Source: Myxococcus qinghaiensis (lineage in GTDB: Bacteria; Myxococcota; Myxococcia; Myxococcales; Myxococcaceae). Taken from it: a stretch of DNA of 64,000 nt. A program made the translations under genes and the position numbers. The notes under the pieces are model-generated. The model was not told the DNA's origin. It searched no databases and worked only from the letters and a program-made list of their open reading frames with translations. Positions 35,533-44,172 of this stretch are shown here, piece after piece. Location of the stretch: the NCBI RefSeq assembly GCF_024198215.1, contig NZ_JAKCFA010000031.1, forward strand, positions 1-64,000, given 5' to 3'. Each line of letters starts with the position of its first letter. Within the stretch, counting starts at the first letter, position 1.

Positions 35533-36465
35533 ATGGCGAAGGTCGCATTCGTGTTTCCCGGGCAGGGCAGTCAGGCCGTGGGGATGGGCAAGGACCTCTT
35601 CGAGAAGTTCCCGGAGGCCCGCGCCGTCTTCGAGGCCGCTGACGACGCGCTCGCCGAGAGCCTCTCCAAGCTCTGCTTCGAGGGGCCAGAAGATGCGCTG
35701 AAGCTCACGGCCAACACGCAGCCGGCCATCCTCACGGTGTCGGTGGCGGCGCACGCCGTGTTTTCGAAGCGGGGCCCGGCGGCGTCGTTCGTCGCGGGCC
35801 ACTCGCTGGGCGAGTACTCCGCGCTGGTGGCCGCGGGCGCCATGTCGCTGGGCGACGCGGCGAAGTCCGTGCGGGCGCGCGGCGGCTTCATGCAGGAGGC
35901 GGTGCCCGCGGGCGTGGGCGCCATGGCCGCGATTCTGGGCCTGGAGCCGGCGAAGGTGAAGGCGGCCTGTGAAGAGGCGGCCGAGGGCCAGGTGGTGTCT
36001 CCGGCCAACTACAACTCGCCCGAGCAGACGGTGATTGCCGGCGACGCGGCGGCGGTGGAGCGCGCGGGCGTGAAGTGCAAGGAGGCCGGGGCCAAGCGGG
36101 TGATGCCGCTGCCCGTGTCCGCGCCCTTCCACTGCGCGCTGATGGAGCCGGTGAAGCCGAAGTTGGCGGCGGTGCTGGGCGGCGTGAAGCTGGTGGCGCC
36201 GTCGGTGCCGGTGGTGACGAACGTGGAGGCCAGGCCCAACTCGGACGTGGCGCGAATCGTCCCGCTGCTGCTGGAGCAGGTGAGCGCGCCGGTGCGGTGG
36301 ATTGAGTGCGTGGAGGCGCTGAAGGCCGAGGGCGTCACGCGCGTGGTGGAGCTGGGCCCGGGCAAGGTGCTGTGCGGCCTCATCAAGCGCATCACCAAGG
36401 ACATCGAACTCTTCAACGTCGAGGACGCCGCGAGCCTGGAGAAGGTCCTCGCGGCGCTGGGGTGA
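35533..36465 (+). CDS. fabD: Malonyl-CoA:ACP transacylase (FabD)
   Basis: Encodes 310 residues from an ATG with AGGAGG twelve bases upstream. Motifs: FVFPGQGSQAVGMG at the start, the nucleophile Ser in GHSLGEYSALVAAG, Arg in VRARGGFMQEAVP and His in SAPFHCALMEP. It transfers malonyl from CoA to ACP. Next in the operon after fabH. Confidence 0.96.
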   Translation: MAKVAFVFPGQGSQAVGMGKDLFEKFPEARAVFEAADDALAESLSKLCFEGPEDALKLTANTQPAILTVSVAAHAVFSKRGPAASFVAGHSLGEYSALVAAGAMSLGDAAKSVRARGGFMQEAVPAGVGAMAAILGLEPAKVKAACEEAAEGQVVSPANYNSPEQTVIAGDAAAVERAGVKCKEAGAKRVMPLPVSAPFHCALMEPVKPKLAAVLGGVKLVAPSVPVVTNVEARPNSDVARIVPLLLEQVSAPVRWIECVEALKAEGVTRVVELGPGKVLCGLIKRITKDIELFNVEDAASLEKVLAALG

Positions 36466-36469
36466 GCGC

Positions 36470-37216
36470 ATGAGCTTCAAGGACAAGGTGGTGCTGGTGA
36501 CAGGTGGCTCGCGCGGCATCGGCCGTGCGTGCGCGGTGGCCTTCGCGAAGGCGGGCGCCTCCACGGTCATCATCAGCTATGCGGGCAACGAGGCGGCGGC
36601 CCAGGAGACGGTGGGTCTGCTCACCGCCGAGGGCGCCAAGGCGGAGGCCCTGCGCTTCGACGTGGCGGACACCGACGCCTGTACGAGCGCCGTGGAGGGC
36701 ATCGTCAAGGCGCACGGCCGGCTGGACGTGCTCGTCAACAACGCGGGCACGGCGGTGGACGGCCTGGTCATGCGGGTGAAGGACGAGGACTGGGACAAAC
36801 AGCTCGACACCAACCTGCGGGGCCCTTTCGCCCTCATCCGCGCGGCCTGCAGGCCGATGATGAAGCAGCGGGGCGGCGCCATCGTGAACGTCACCTCCGT
36901 CGTGGGAGATATGGGCAACCCCGGCCAGTCGGCCTACTCGGCGGCCAAGGCGGGGCTCATCGGCTTGACGAAGACGGTGGCGAAGGAGCTTTCCAGCCGT
37001 GGCATCCGCGTCAACGCCGTCTCCCCGGGTTTCATCTCCACGGACATGACGGCCCACCTGAATGACGACCTGCGCCAGAAGATGATTGGCGGCATTCCGC
37101 TGGGCAGGCTGGGCACCCCGGAAGAGGTGGCCCAGGCCGTCCTCTTCCTCTCAGGTGACGCTTCGACCTACATCACCGGCGAGGTCCTGAAGGTCAACGG
37201 CGGCATGTACATGTAA
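36470..37216 (+). CDS. fabG: 3-oxoacyl-ACP reductase (FabG)
   Basis: Encodes 248 residues; its ATG is four bases after the fabD stop. It is an SDR with the NADP motif VTGGSRGIGRA, NNAG at about 87, catalytic Ser in VNVTSVVGD and the YSAAKAG Tyr-Lys pair. The tail INGG-type ending (LKVNGGMYM) is typical. It reduces 3-oxoacyl-ACP in each elongation cycle. Confidence 0.96.
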   Translation: MSFKDKVVLVTGGSRGIGRACAVAFAKAGASTVIISYAGNEAAAQETVGLLTAEGAKAEALRFDVADTDACTSAVEGIVKAHGRLDVLVNNAGTAVDGLVMRVKDEDWDKQLDTNLRGPFALIRAACRPMMKQRGGAIVNVTSVVGDMGNPGQSAYSAAKAGLIGLTKTVAKELSSRGIRVNAVSPGFISTDMTAHLNDDLRQKMIGGIPLGRLGTPEEVAQAVLFLSGDASTYITGEVLKVNGGMYM

Positions 37217-37321
37217 CCCAAGGTTGGATTGCCGGCGGCCGTGGGATATACCGCGCCGGCTTTCGACAGGGCTCGGGAAGCCTTCCGGGCCTACATCTGG
37301 TTCCTGGAGGGTTCAGCACTT

Positions 37322-37564
37322 ATGTCGACGTCCGTAATTGAGACCAAGGTCAAGGGCATCATCGCCGATCAGCTTGGGGTGGGTGAGGATGAGATCAAGC
37401 CCGAGTCTTCCTTCATCGAGGACCTTGGCGCCGACAGCCTCGACATCGTGGAGCTCGTGATGGCGATGGAAGAGGAGTTCGAGGTCGAAATCCCCGACGA
37501 GGAGGCCGAGAACATCAAGACCGTCGGCGACGCCATCAACTACATCACCACCCACAAGAAGTAG
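37322..37564 (+). CDS. acpP: Acyl carrier protein
   Basis: Encodes 80 residues from the ATG at 37322 (GGAGGG upstream). The phosphopantetheine Ser is in GADSLDIVELVMAMEEEF, and the protein is strongly acidic as usual. It carries the growing chain for the adjacent Fab enzymes. Confidence 0.97.
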   Translation: MSTSVIETKVKGIIADQLGVGEDEIKPESSFIEDLGADSLDIVELVMAMEEEFEVEIPDEEAENIKTVGDAINYITTHKK

Positions 37565-37648
37565 GCAGCACCACGGCGTGCCGGGGGGCGGGGAGATGCC
37601 GCGTCCAGCGCGGCGTCCCCGGCGTCCCAGGCGCCACCGGAGAGGACC

Positions 37649-38905
37649 GTGTCACACCGTCGAGTCGTCATCACCGGTACCGGGCTCATCTCGGCACTGG
37701 GTACAGGAACCGAGAAGAACTGGCAGGCGCTGCTTGCCGGCACTTCAGGCATTTCCCTCGTCTCTCGCTTCGACCCCAAGAAGATAGACACGCGAATCGC
37801 CGGCGAGGTGAAGGACTTCGAGCCGGAGAAGTTCATCGACAGGCGCGAAGTGCGCCGCATGGACCTCTACGCGCAGTACGCCATGGCCGCGGCGGCGATG
37901 GCGGTGGAGGAGTCTGGGCTTCCCGTAGGCCCGGACGTGCCGCACGGCTACACGCCGGAGCGGGTGGGCGTCATCGTGGGCTCGGGCATTGGCGGCATCT
38001 CCTCCTTGGAGGAGCAGCACCGCAAGGGCCTGGAGAAGGGGTTCGACCGGCTGTCGCCCTTCTTCATCATCCAGATGATCGTCAACATGGCGCCTGGCCT
38101 CATCTCCATGCGCTACAACTGCAAGGGGCCCAACTGGGCTCCTGTGTCCGCTTGCGCCACCAGCGCCCACGCCATTGGCGAGGCCTGGAAGTCCATCAAG
38201 CTGGGCGAAACGGACGCGGCCATCGCCGGCGGCGCCGAGGCGGCCATCACCCCTCTGGGGCTGGGTGGCTTCTCGGTGATGAAGGCGCTGTCCACGCGCA
38301 ATGATGACCCGGCAGCGGCCAGCCGCCCGTTCGACAAGGACCGTGACGGCTTCGTCATGGGCGAGGGCGCGGGCATGCTCATCCTCGAGGAGATGGAGGC
38401 CGCGAAGAAGCGCGGCGCCAAGATTCTCGCGGAGCTGGTGGGCTATGGCGCCAACTCGGATGCGTACCACGTGACGCAGCCGGCGCCGGAAGGCGAGGGC
38501 GCGGCGCGCTGCATGCGGCTGGCGCTCCAGTCCGCGGGGATGAACCCGGAGGACGTGGGCTACATCAACGCCCACGGCACCTCCACGCCCTTCAACGACG
38601 CGAACGAGACGAAGGCCATCAAGGCCGTGTTCGGCGACCACGCCCGCAAGGTGGCGGTGTCGTCGACCAAGTCCATGACGGGCCACATGCTCGGCGCGGC
38701 GGGCGGCTACGAGGGCGTCGTGAGCGCGCTGGCGCTGGCGCGCGGAATCCTTCCGCCCACCATCAACCAGACGAGCCCGGATCCGGAGTGTGATCTGGAC
38801 TACGTGCCCAACAAGGCCCGCGAGGCCAAGGTGGACGCGGTGATGAGCAACTCGTTTGGATTCGGTGGCACCAACGCGGTGCTGCTGTTCAAGCGCTTCA
38901 GCTAG
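37649..38905 (+). CDS. fabF: Beta-ketoacyl-ACP synthase II (FabF)
   Basis: Encodes 418 residues from a GTG at 37649 (AGAGGA upstream). Catalytic Cys in VSACATSAHAIGEA, His residues in NAHGTSTPFND and MTGHMLGAAGGYE, and the FGFGGTNAVLLF end are all present. It elongates acyl-ACP with malonyl-ACP. It completes the plsX-fabH-fabD-fabG-acpP-fabF set. Confidence 0.96.
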   Translation: MSHRRVVITGTGLISALGTGTEKNWQALLAGTSGISLVSRFDPKKIDTRIAGEVKDFEPEKFIDRREVRRMDLYAQYAMAAAAMAVEESGLPVGPDVPHGYTPERVGVIVGSGIGGISSLEEQHRKGLEKGFDRLSPFFIIQMIVNMAPGLISMRYNCKGPNWAPVSACATSAHAIGEAWKSIKLGETDAAIAGGAEAAITPLGLGGFSVMKALSTRNDDPAAASRPFDKDRDGFVMGEGAGMLILEEMEAAKKRGAKILAELVGYGANSDAYHVTQPAPEGEGAARCMRLALQSAGMNPEDVGYINAHGTSTPFNDANETKAIKAVFGDHARKVAVSSTKSMTGHMLGAAGGYEGVVSALALARGILPPTINQTSPDPECDLDYVPNKAREAKVDAVMSNSFGFGGTNAVLLFKRFS

Positions 38906-38926
38906 GTGCAGGAGAGGAGACCCCGC

Positions 38927-39370
38927 GTGAAAGTCATTCTTGCTTCGGACCACGCGGGCCTGGAGCTCCGCCAGGAGTTGGTGGCGGCGCTCAAGGAGCG
39001 CGGCGTGGCCCACGAGGATGTGGGTCCATTCGCGCGGGACTCGGTGGACTACCCGGACTTCGCGGCCCGGGTGTCCAAGGCGGTGACGTCCGGTGAGGCC
39101 ACCCTGGGCGTGCTGGTGTGTGGCACCGGCATTGGCATGAGCATCGTCGCCAACAAGCACCGGGGCATCCGAGCGGCCCTGTGCACCACGGAATTCGAAG
39201 CGCGCATGGCGCGCGCCCACAATGACGCCAACGTGCTGTGCCTGGGCCAGCGCGTGGTGGGCTCGGGCGTGGGCCGGGCCATCCTGGAGGCGTTCCTCGG
39301 CACCGCGTTCGAGGGCGGTCGCCATGAGCGGCGCGTACAGATGATTCGCGAGGCCGAGTCCCAGGGCTAG
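38927..39370 (+). CDS. rpiB: Ribose-5-phosphate isomerase B
   Basis: Encodes 147 residues from a GTG at 38927 (GGAG upstream) so that the protein begins VKVILASDHAGLELR, the usual start. The catalytic Cys and phosphate loop are in VLVCGTGIGMSIVANK, and His in MARAHNDANVLCLG. It interconverts ribose-5-phosphate and ribulose-5-phosphate. The gene lies just before glyA, a common arrangement. Confidence 0.93.
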   Translation: MKVILASDHAGLELRQELVAALKERGVAHEDVGPFARDSVDYPDFAARVSKAVTSGEATLGVLVCGTGIGMSIVANKHRGIRAALCTTEFEARMARAHNDANVLCLGQRVVGSGVGRAILEAFLGTAFEGGRHERRVQMIREAESQG

Positions 39371-39408
39371 TGGCCGTCGCGGTACCCGTTGTCGAGAGGA
39401 AAGCCGCC

Positions 39409-40665
39409 ATGGAGAACACCCGCACTCTGGCCGACGTGGACCCCGAGATTGCCCGGACGGTCCGTGAGGAGACGCAGCGCCAGGAAGATGGCCTGGAGCT
39501 GATCGCCTCCGAGAACTTCGTCAGCCCCGCCGTCATGGAGGCGGTGGGCTCCGTGCTCACCAACAAGTACGCGGAGGGCTACCCCGGCAAGCGCTACTAC
39601 GGCGGCTGCGAAGTGGTGGACGTGGTGGAGAACCTCGCCATCGACCGCGCGAAGCAGCTGTTCGGCGCCGACTTCGTCAACGTGCAGGCGCACTCCGGCA
39701 GCCAGGCGAACATGGGCGCGTACATGGCGCTGATGAAGCCGGGCGACACGATGCTGTCCCTGGACCTGAACTCCGGCGGCCACCTCACGCACGGCGCCAC
39801 GTTCAACTTCTCCGGCAAGCTCTACAAGGTCGTCCACTACGGCCTGACGCGCGAGACGGAGACCATCGACTTCGCGCAGGTGCAGTCGCTGGCCCGCGAG
39901 CACAAGCCCAAGGTCATCGTCGTGGGCGCCAGCGCCTACCCGCGCACGCTGGACTTCGCGAAGTTCCGCGAAATCGCCGACGAGGTCGGCGCGGCGATGA
40001 TGGTGGACATGGCGCACATCGCGGGCCTGGTCGCCGCGGGCGTGCACCCCTCGCCGGTGCCCTTCGCGGACATCGTCACCAGCACCACGCACAAGACGCT
40101 GCGCGGTCCGCGCGGTGGCCTGGTCATGGGCCGCGAGCCCTACGCCAAGAGCATCAACAGCCAGATCTTCCCCGGCATCCAGGGCGGTCCGCTGATGCAC
40201 GTCATCGCCGGCAAGGCGGTGGCCTTCCGCGAGGCGCTGACGCCCGAGTACAAGACGTACCAGCGCCAGATTGTCGCCAACGCGCAGGCGCTGGCGGAGG
40301 CGCTGAAGGCCGCCGGGCTGCGGCTGACGTCGGGAGGCACGGACAACCACCTGATGCTGGTGGACCTGCGGCCCAAGAAGCTCACGGGCAAGGTGGCCGA
40401 GGAGGTGCTCGGCAAGGCGGGCATCACCGTGAACAAGAACATGATTCCGTTCGACCCGGAGAAGCCGATGGTGACGTCGGGCGTCCGGGTGGGCACGCCG
40501 GCCATCACCACGCGCGGCATGCGCGAGGCGGAAATGGCGACGGTGGGCAAGCTCATCGGCGCGGCGCTGGACGCGGCGCAGGACGACGCGGCGCTCGCTC
40601 GCATCCGCGGCGAGGTGAAGGAACTCTCCCAGGGCTTCCCCCTGTACGCCTCGCGCCTCAAGTAA
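39409..40665 (+). CDS. glyA: Serine hydroxymethyltransferase
   Basis: Encodes 418 residues from the ATG at 39409, with GAGAGGAAAG upstream; a GTG at 39370 overlapping the rpiB stop is less likely. The PLP Lys is in TSTTHKTLRGPRGGL. Other marks are ASENFVSPAVMEA, NKYAEGYPGKRYYGG and HSGSQANMGAYMAL. It converts serine and tetrahydrofolate to glycine and methylene-tetrahydrofolate. Confidence 0.97.
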   Translation: MENTRTLADVDPEIARTVREETQRQEDGLELIASENFVSPAVMEAVGSVLTNKYAEGYPGKRYYGGCEVVDVVENLAIDRAKQLFGADFVNVQAHSGSQANMGAYMALMKPGDTMLSLDLNSGGHLTHGATFNFSGKLYKVVHYGLTRETETIDFAQVQSLAREHKPKVIVVGASAYPRTLDFAKFREIADEVGAAMMVDMAHIAGLVAAGVHPSPVPFADIVTSTTHKTLRGPRGGLVMGREPYAKSINSQIFPGIQGGPLMHVIAGKAVAFREALTPEYKTYQRQIVANAQALAEALKAAGLRLTSGGTDNHLMLVDLRPKKLTGKVAEEVLGKAGITVNKNMIPFDPEKPMVTSGVRVGTPAITTRGMREAEMATVGKLIGAALDAAQDDAALARIRGEVKELSQGFPLYASRLK

Positions 40666-40696
40666 TCGAAGGGACCAGGAGCTCAGCTCCGTCTCC

Positions 40697-41200
40697 ATGC
40701 GCTGCCCGTTCTGCCAGGACGCCGAAAACAAGGTCATCGACTCTCGCGAGTCGCACGAGGGCTCCGTCATCCGACGGCGCCGCGAGTGTCTGGCCTGCAA
40801 GCGCCGCTTCACCACGTACGAGCGGGTGGAGGAGCTCTACCCGCTCATCGTGAAGAAGGATGGCCGGCGCGAGGCGTTCGACCGGGAGAAGATTGTCAGC
40901 GGCCTTAAGAAGGCGTGCGAGAAGCGGCCGGTGTCCGCGGATCAGCTCGAGGAGACGGTGGTGGCCATCGAACGGCTGCTGCAGGGGATGGGCGAGAAGG
41001 AGATCAACTCGTCCGTCATCGGCGAGGAGGTCATGCGCCGGCTCCAGGAGCTGGACGAGGTGGCCTACGTGCGCTTCGCGTCCGTGTACCGGAGCTTCCG
41101 GGACATCTCCGAGTTCATGCACGAGCTGAAGGATTTGCTCGAGGACCAGGAGCGCGAGCGCAAGGCGAAGCCGCCCCTCGCTCCGGGCCGGGGAAGCTGA
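40697..41200 (+). CDS. nrdR: Transcriptional repressor NrdR
   Basis: Encodes 167 residues. The N-terminal zinc ribbon uses CPFC and CLAC (MRCPFCQDAENKVIDSRES, RRRRECLACKRRFTTYERVE), followed by the ATP-cone (VVKKDGRREAFDREKIVSGL-like) domain. NrdR represses ribonucleotide reductase genes when dATP is high. No nrd gene is in this window; its place between glyA and ribD is conserved in many bacteria. Confidence 0.96.
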   Translation: MRCPFCQDAENKVIDSRESHEGSVIRRRRECLACKRRFTTYERVEELYPLIVKKDGRREAFDREKIVSGLKKACEKRPVSADQLEETVVAIERLLQGMGEKEINSSVIGEEVMRRLQELDEVAYVRFASVYRSFRDISEFMHELKDLLEDQERERKAKPPLAPGRGS

Positions 41201-41212
41201 GAGGGACACACC

Positions 41213-42376
41213 ATGCGGCTGCTCACGCGGGCCAGGTTGGAAGCCACCAGGGCGCCCCGGGCGAAACGGGCGGCGGACTTCGACCGCGCCGTGGCCGAGT
41301 TCTTCATGCGCATCGCGCTGGAGGAGGCCGCCAAGGGCCTGGGCCGCACCAGCCCCAACCCGGTGGTGGGCGCCGTCCTGGTGAAGGGTGGCCGCATCAT
41401 CGCCCGCGGCTATCACAAGAAGGCCGGCACCGCGCACGCGGAGGTGGTGGCGCTGGAGGCCGCCGGCTCCCGCGCGAGGGGCGCGGACCTCTACTCCACG
41501 CTGGAGCCGTGTGACCACTACGGCCGCACGCCGCCGTGCAGCCTGGCCATCATCGAAGCGGGCGTGCGCCGCGTCTTCACCGGCTCCTCGGACCCGAACC
41601 CGAAGGTGAGCGGCAAGGGCGTGGCCCGGATGCGCCGCGCCGGGGTGAAGGTCGTCACCGGCGTGCTGCAGGAGGAGGCCGACAAGCTCAACCGGCCCTT
41701 CTTCAAGTCCATCCGCACGGGCATCCCCTGGGTGACGCTGAAGGCCGCGGCGACGCTGGACGGCAAGCTGGCCACGGCCACGGGGGACTCGCGCTGGGTG
41801 ACGGGCGAGAAGGCGCGCGAGTGGGTGCACCGGCTGCGCGACTCCGTGGACGTCATCCTCGTGGGCGCGAACACCGTGCGCCACGACGACCCCAAGCTCA
41901 CCACGCGGCTGCCCGGCGGGAAGGGCAAGGACCCGCTGCGCGTCGTGGTGGACAGCCACCTGCGCCTGTCGCCCGGCTACACCGTCTTCACCCAGAAGAG
42001 CCCCGCGCGCACCATCGTCGCCACGCTGGAGGACCCGGAGGGGCGCAAGGCGAAGCGCTTCCTGGCCCAGGGCGTGGAGGTGTGGCAGCTGCGCAAGAAG
42101 GGCGACCGGGTGGACTTGAAGGCCCTGCTGCGCCGGCTGGGCAAGTCCGGCCTCAACCACGTGCTCGTGGAGGGTGGGGCGGAGATGTACGGCTCCTTCC
42201 TGCGCGAGCACCTGGCGGACGAGCTGGCCCTGTTCCTCGCCCCCAAGCTGCTGGGACGCCAGGGCATGTCCTGGGCGGGTGACCTGGGCGTGAAGGAGAT
42301 GACCCAGGCCCTCTCCGTGAAGGACCTCACCTTCGAGCAGCACGGGCAGGACATCCTGCTCCAGGCGCTGCTGTAG
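41213..42376 (+). CDS. ribD: Bifunctional riboflavin deaminase/reductase RibD
   Basis: Encodes 387 residues from an ATG with AGAGGG upstream. The N-terminal deaminase has GTAHAEVVAL (zinc His and catalytic Glu) and LEPCDHYGRTPPC (zinc Cys). The C-terminal reductase has TLKAAATLDGKLATATGDSRW, VGANTVRHDDPKLTTR and VLVEGGAEMYGSFL. An extra 30-residue basic segment precedes the deaminase. It carries out the second and third steps of riboflavin synthesis. Confidence 0.95.
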   Translation: MRLLTRARLEATRAPRAKRAADFDRAVAEFFMRIALEEAAKGLGRTSPNPVVGAVLVKGGRIIARGYHKKAGTAHAEVVALEAAGSRARGADLYSTLEPCDHYGRTPPCSLAIIEAGVRRVFTGSSDPNPKVSGKGVARMRRAGVKVVTGVLQEEADKLNRPFFKSIRTGIPWVTLKAAATLDGKLATATGDSRWVTGEKAREWVHRLRDSVDVILVGANTVRHDDPKLTTRLPGGKGKDPLRVVVDSHLRLSPGYTVFTQKSPARTIVATLEDPEGRKAKRFLAQGVEVWQLRKKGDRVDLKALLRRLGKSGLNHVLVEGGAEMYGSFLREHLADELALFLAPKLLGRQGMSWAGDLGVKEMTQALSVKDLTFEQHGQDILLQALL

Positions 42377-42389
42377 GCGTCCCTCCGAG

Positions 42390-42422
42390 ACTCCGCCCGC
42401 GGGCTCATGCATGAGTCGGAGT
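42390..42422. repeat. Nested palindrome between ribD and ribE
   Basis: The 12-base palindrome CTCATGCATGAG (42404-42415) lies inside ACTCCG (42390-42395) and its complement CGGAGT (42417-42422). It may form a stem-loop or bind a dimeric protein. It does not resemble an FMN riboswitch. Confidence 0.4.
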
Positions 42423-42504
42423 GACGGGGCCGTTGAGTGGCGGACGTCGGGGGCCCCGGCTGTCCGTGGGCGTGGCGACGGCGGGTCCGTTATAAGCCCC
42501 CGTC

Positions 42505-43167
42505 ATGTTCACCGGGCTCATTCAGGACATCGGCGGGGTGGAGCGCGTCATTCCGGGCGGGATGACGGACTTGTGGATTCGCACGTCGCTGGGCGCGGCG
42601 GCCTTCGCGCTGGGCGAGTCCATCGCCGTGGATGGCGCCTGCCTCACGGTGGTGGAGCGCACGGGGGACACCTTCCGCGTGCAGGCCGCGCCGGAGACGC
42701 TGCGGCGCACCACGCTGGACGCCGTGCGGCCGGGCGACCGCGTCAACCTGGAGCGGGCCCTGGCGCTGGGGGACCGGCTGGGCGGGCACCTGGTCTCCGG
42801 GCACGTGGACGGCGTCAGCACGGTGCTGGAGACCTGGCCGGAGGGCGGCTCGTGGGTGATGGTCTTCGGGCTGCCGGAGGCGCTGGCGCCGTACTTCATC
42901 GAGAAGGGCTCGGTGGCCATCGACGGCATCAGTCTCACCGTCAACACCGTGGGCGTGGACCGCTTCAGCGTCCAGCTGATTCCGGAGACGCAGGAGCGCA
43001 CCACCCTGCGGGCCAAGAAGGTGGGCGCCCGGGTCAACCTGGAGGCGGACCCGATTGGGAAGTACGTGGCGCGCCTGTACCTGCTCCAGCGCGGGCAGGC
43101 GGGCGCTCCGGCCCCGGGTGGGGTGTCCGAGGCGGCCGTCCGGGCGGCGGGCTTCGGGACGCCGTAG
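42505..43167 (+). CDS. ribE: Riboflavin synthase alpha subunit
   Basis: Encodes 220 residues. It has the expected start MFTGLIQDIG and the two-fold repeat of lumazine-binding barrels (ESIAVDGACLTVVE and GSVAIDGISLTVNT). GHLVSGHVDGV is characteristic. It dismutates two lumazines to riboflavin. Separated from ribD by 128 bases. Confidence 0.95.
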   Translation: MFTGLIQDIGGVERVIPGGMTDLWIRTSLGAAAFALGESIAVDGACLTVVERTGDTFRVQAAPETLRRTTLDAVRPGDRVNLERALALGDRLGGHLVSGHVDGVSTVLETWPEGGSWVMVFGLPEALAPYFIEKGSVAIDGISLTVNTVGVDRFSVQLIPETQERTTLRAKKVGARVNLEADPIGKYVARLYLLQRGQAGAPAPGGVSEAAVRAAGFGTP

Positions 43168-43206
43168 CAGGCGACGGCGGAGCCTGGGTGGTGTAGGAAG
43201 CCCCGC

Positions 43207-43713
43207 ATGCCTCGCTACATCGAAGGTGATTTCCTCCCCCCCAAGGGCCGCTTCGCCATCTGCGTCGCCCGCTTCAACGGCTTCATCACCGAGGAGCTGG
43301 CCAAGGGCGCTGTCGACACGCTGGTGCGCCACGGCGTGGCCGACGCGGACGTGGACGTGTACCGCTGCCCCGGCACCTATGAGCTGCCCGGGCTGGTGCG
43401 CCGCGTCGCGGAGTCTCGTCAGTACGCGGGAGTCATCGTCCTGGGCGCCGTCATCCGGGGTGGCACGCCTCACTTCGACTACGTCGCGGGCGAGTGCGCC
43501 AAGGGCATTGGCGCGGTGGCCTTCAGCGCCGCGGCGGCCAGCCCCCCGTCGGCCGTCACGTTCGGCGTGCTCACGTGTGACACGGTGGAGCAGGCCATCG
43601 ACCGGGCCGGCGTGAAGGCCGGCAACAAGGGCTCCGAAGCCACGCTGGCCTGCATCGAGATGGTGAACCTGTACGGCAAGCTGGCCACGCTCGATGCGAC
43701 GAGGAAGGGGTAG
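43207..43713 (+). CDS. ribH: 6,7-dimethyl-8-ribityllumazine synthase
   Basis: Encodes 168 residues. Active-site and phosphate motifs: CVARFNGFITEEL, GTYELPGLVRR, VLGAVIRGGTPHFDYV and FGVLTCDTVEQAIDRAG, where the usual LTTDT is LTCDT. It joins the ribityl-uracil and the 4-carbon phosphate. No ribBA gene, which makes that 4-carbon substrate, lies between ribE and ribH as it does in many bacteria. Confidence 0.95.
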   Translation: MPRYIEGDFLPPKGRFAICVARFNGFITEELAKGAVDTLVRHGVADADVDVYRCPGTYELPGLVRRVAESRQYAGVIVLGAVIRGGTPHFDYVAGECAKGIGAVAFSAAAASPPSAVTFGVLTCDTVEQAIDRAGVKAGNKGSEATLACIEMVNLYGKLATLDATRKG

Positions 43714-43715
43714 TC

Positions 43716-44138
43716 ATGGGCGCGCGCAGAACGGGACGTGAGCGGGCGTTGCAGGCGCTCTACCAGTTGGAGATGGCGGCGGGCGCGTCCGTGAATGACG
43801 CCCTGGAGTCGGCGTGGACGGCGTCGGAGGAGGAGAAGCGCGAGCCGGACGCGGTGAAGTTCGCCCGCGAGCTGGTGGAGGGCGTGCAGGCCCACCGCGC
43901 GGAAATCGACCGGCTCATTGAGTCGCACAGCCACAACTGGCGGCTGGACCGCATGTCGCGCATCGACCGCAACGTGCTGCGCGTGGGCATCTTCGAGCTG
44001 AAGTACCGTCCGGACATCCCTCGCAAGGTGACCATCAACGAGGCGGTGGAGCTGGGGAAGAACTTCGGGACGGAGGAGTCCAGCGCCTTCGTCAACGGCC
44101 TGTTGGACCGGGTGGCGGTGGCGCTGAACAAGGCCTGA
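43716..44138 (+). CDS. nusB: Transcription antitermination factor NusB
   Basis: Encodes 140 residues; starts three bases after ribH. All-helical with RRTGRERALQALYQLEMA at the start and the C-terminal INEAVELGKNFGTEESSAFVNGLLD segment. It binds boxA RNA with S10 for rRNA antitermination. Confidence 0.94.
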   Translation: MGARRTGRERALQALYQLEMAAGASVNDALESAWTASEEEKREPDAVKFARELVEGVQAHRAEIDRLIESHSHNWRLDRMSRIDRNVLRVGIFELKYRPDIPRKVTINEAVELGKNFGTEESSAFVNGLLDRVAVALNKA

Positions 44139-44172
44139 GCGCCGGAGCTTCGAGCCGAAGGAGGGAGGCGCC

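Noticed and set aside
34450..36573. A 707-codon minus-strand frame
   Set aside because: Antisense to fabH and fabD; composition is dominated by Arg, His and Gln and no domain is seen.
42377..42504. Possible FMN riboswitch before ribE
   Set aside because: The conserved RFN element bases are not present; only a short palindrome is seen.
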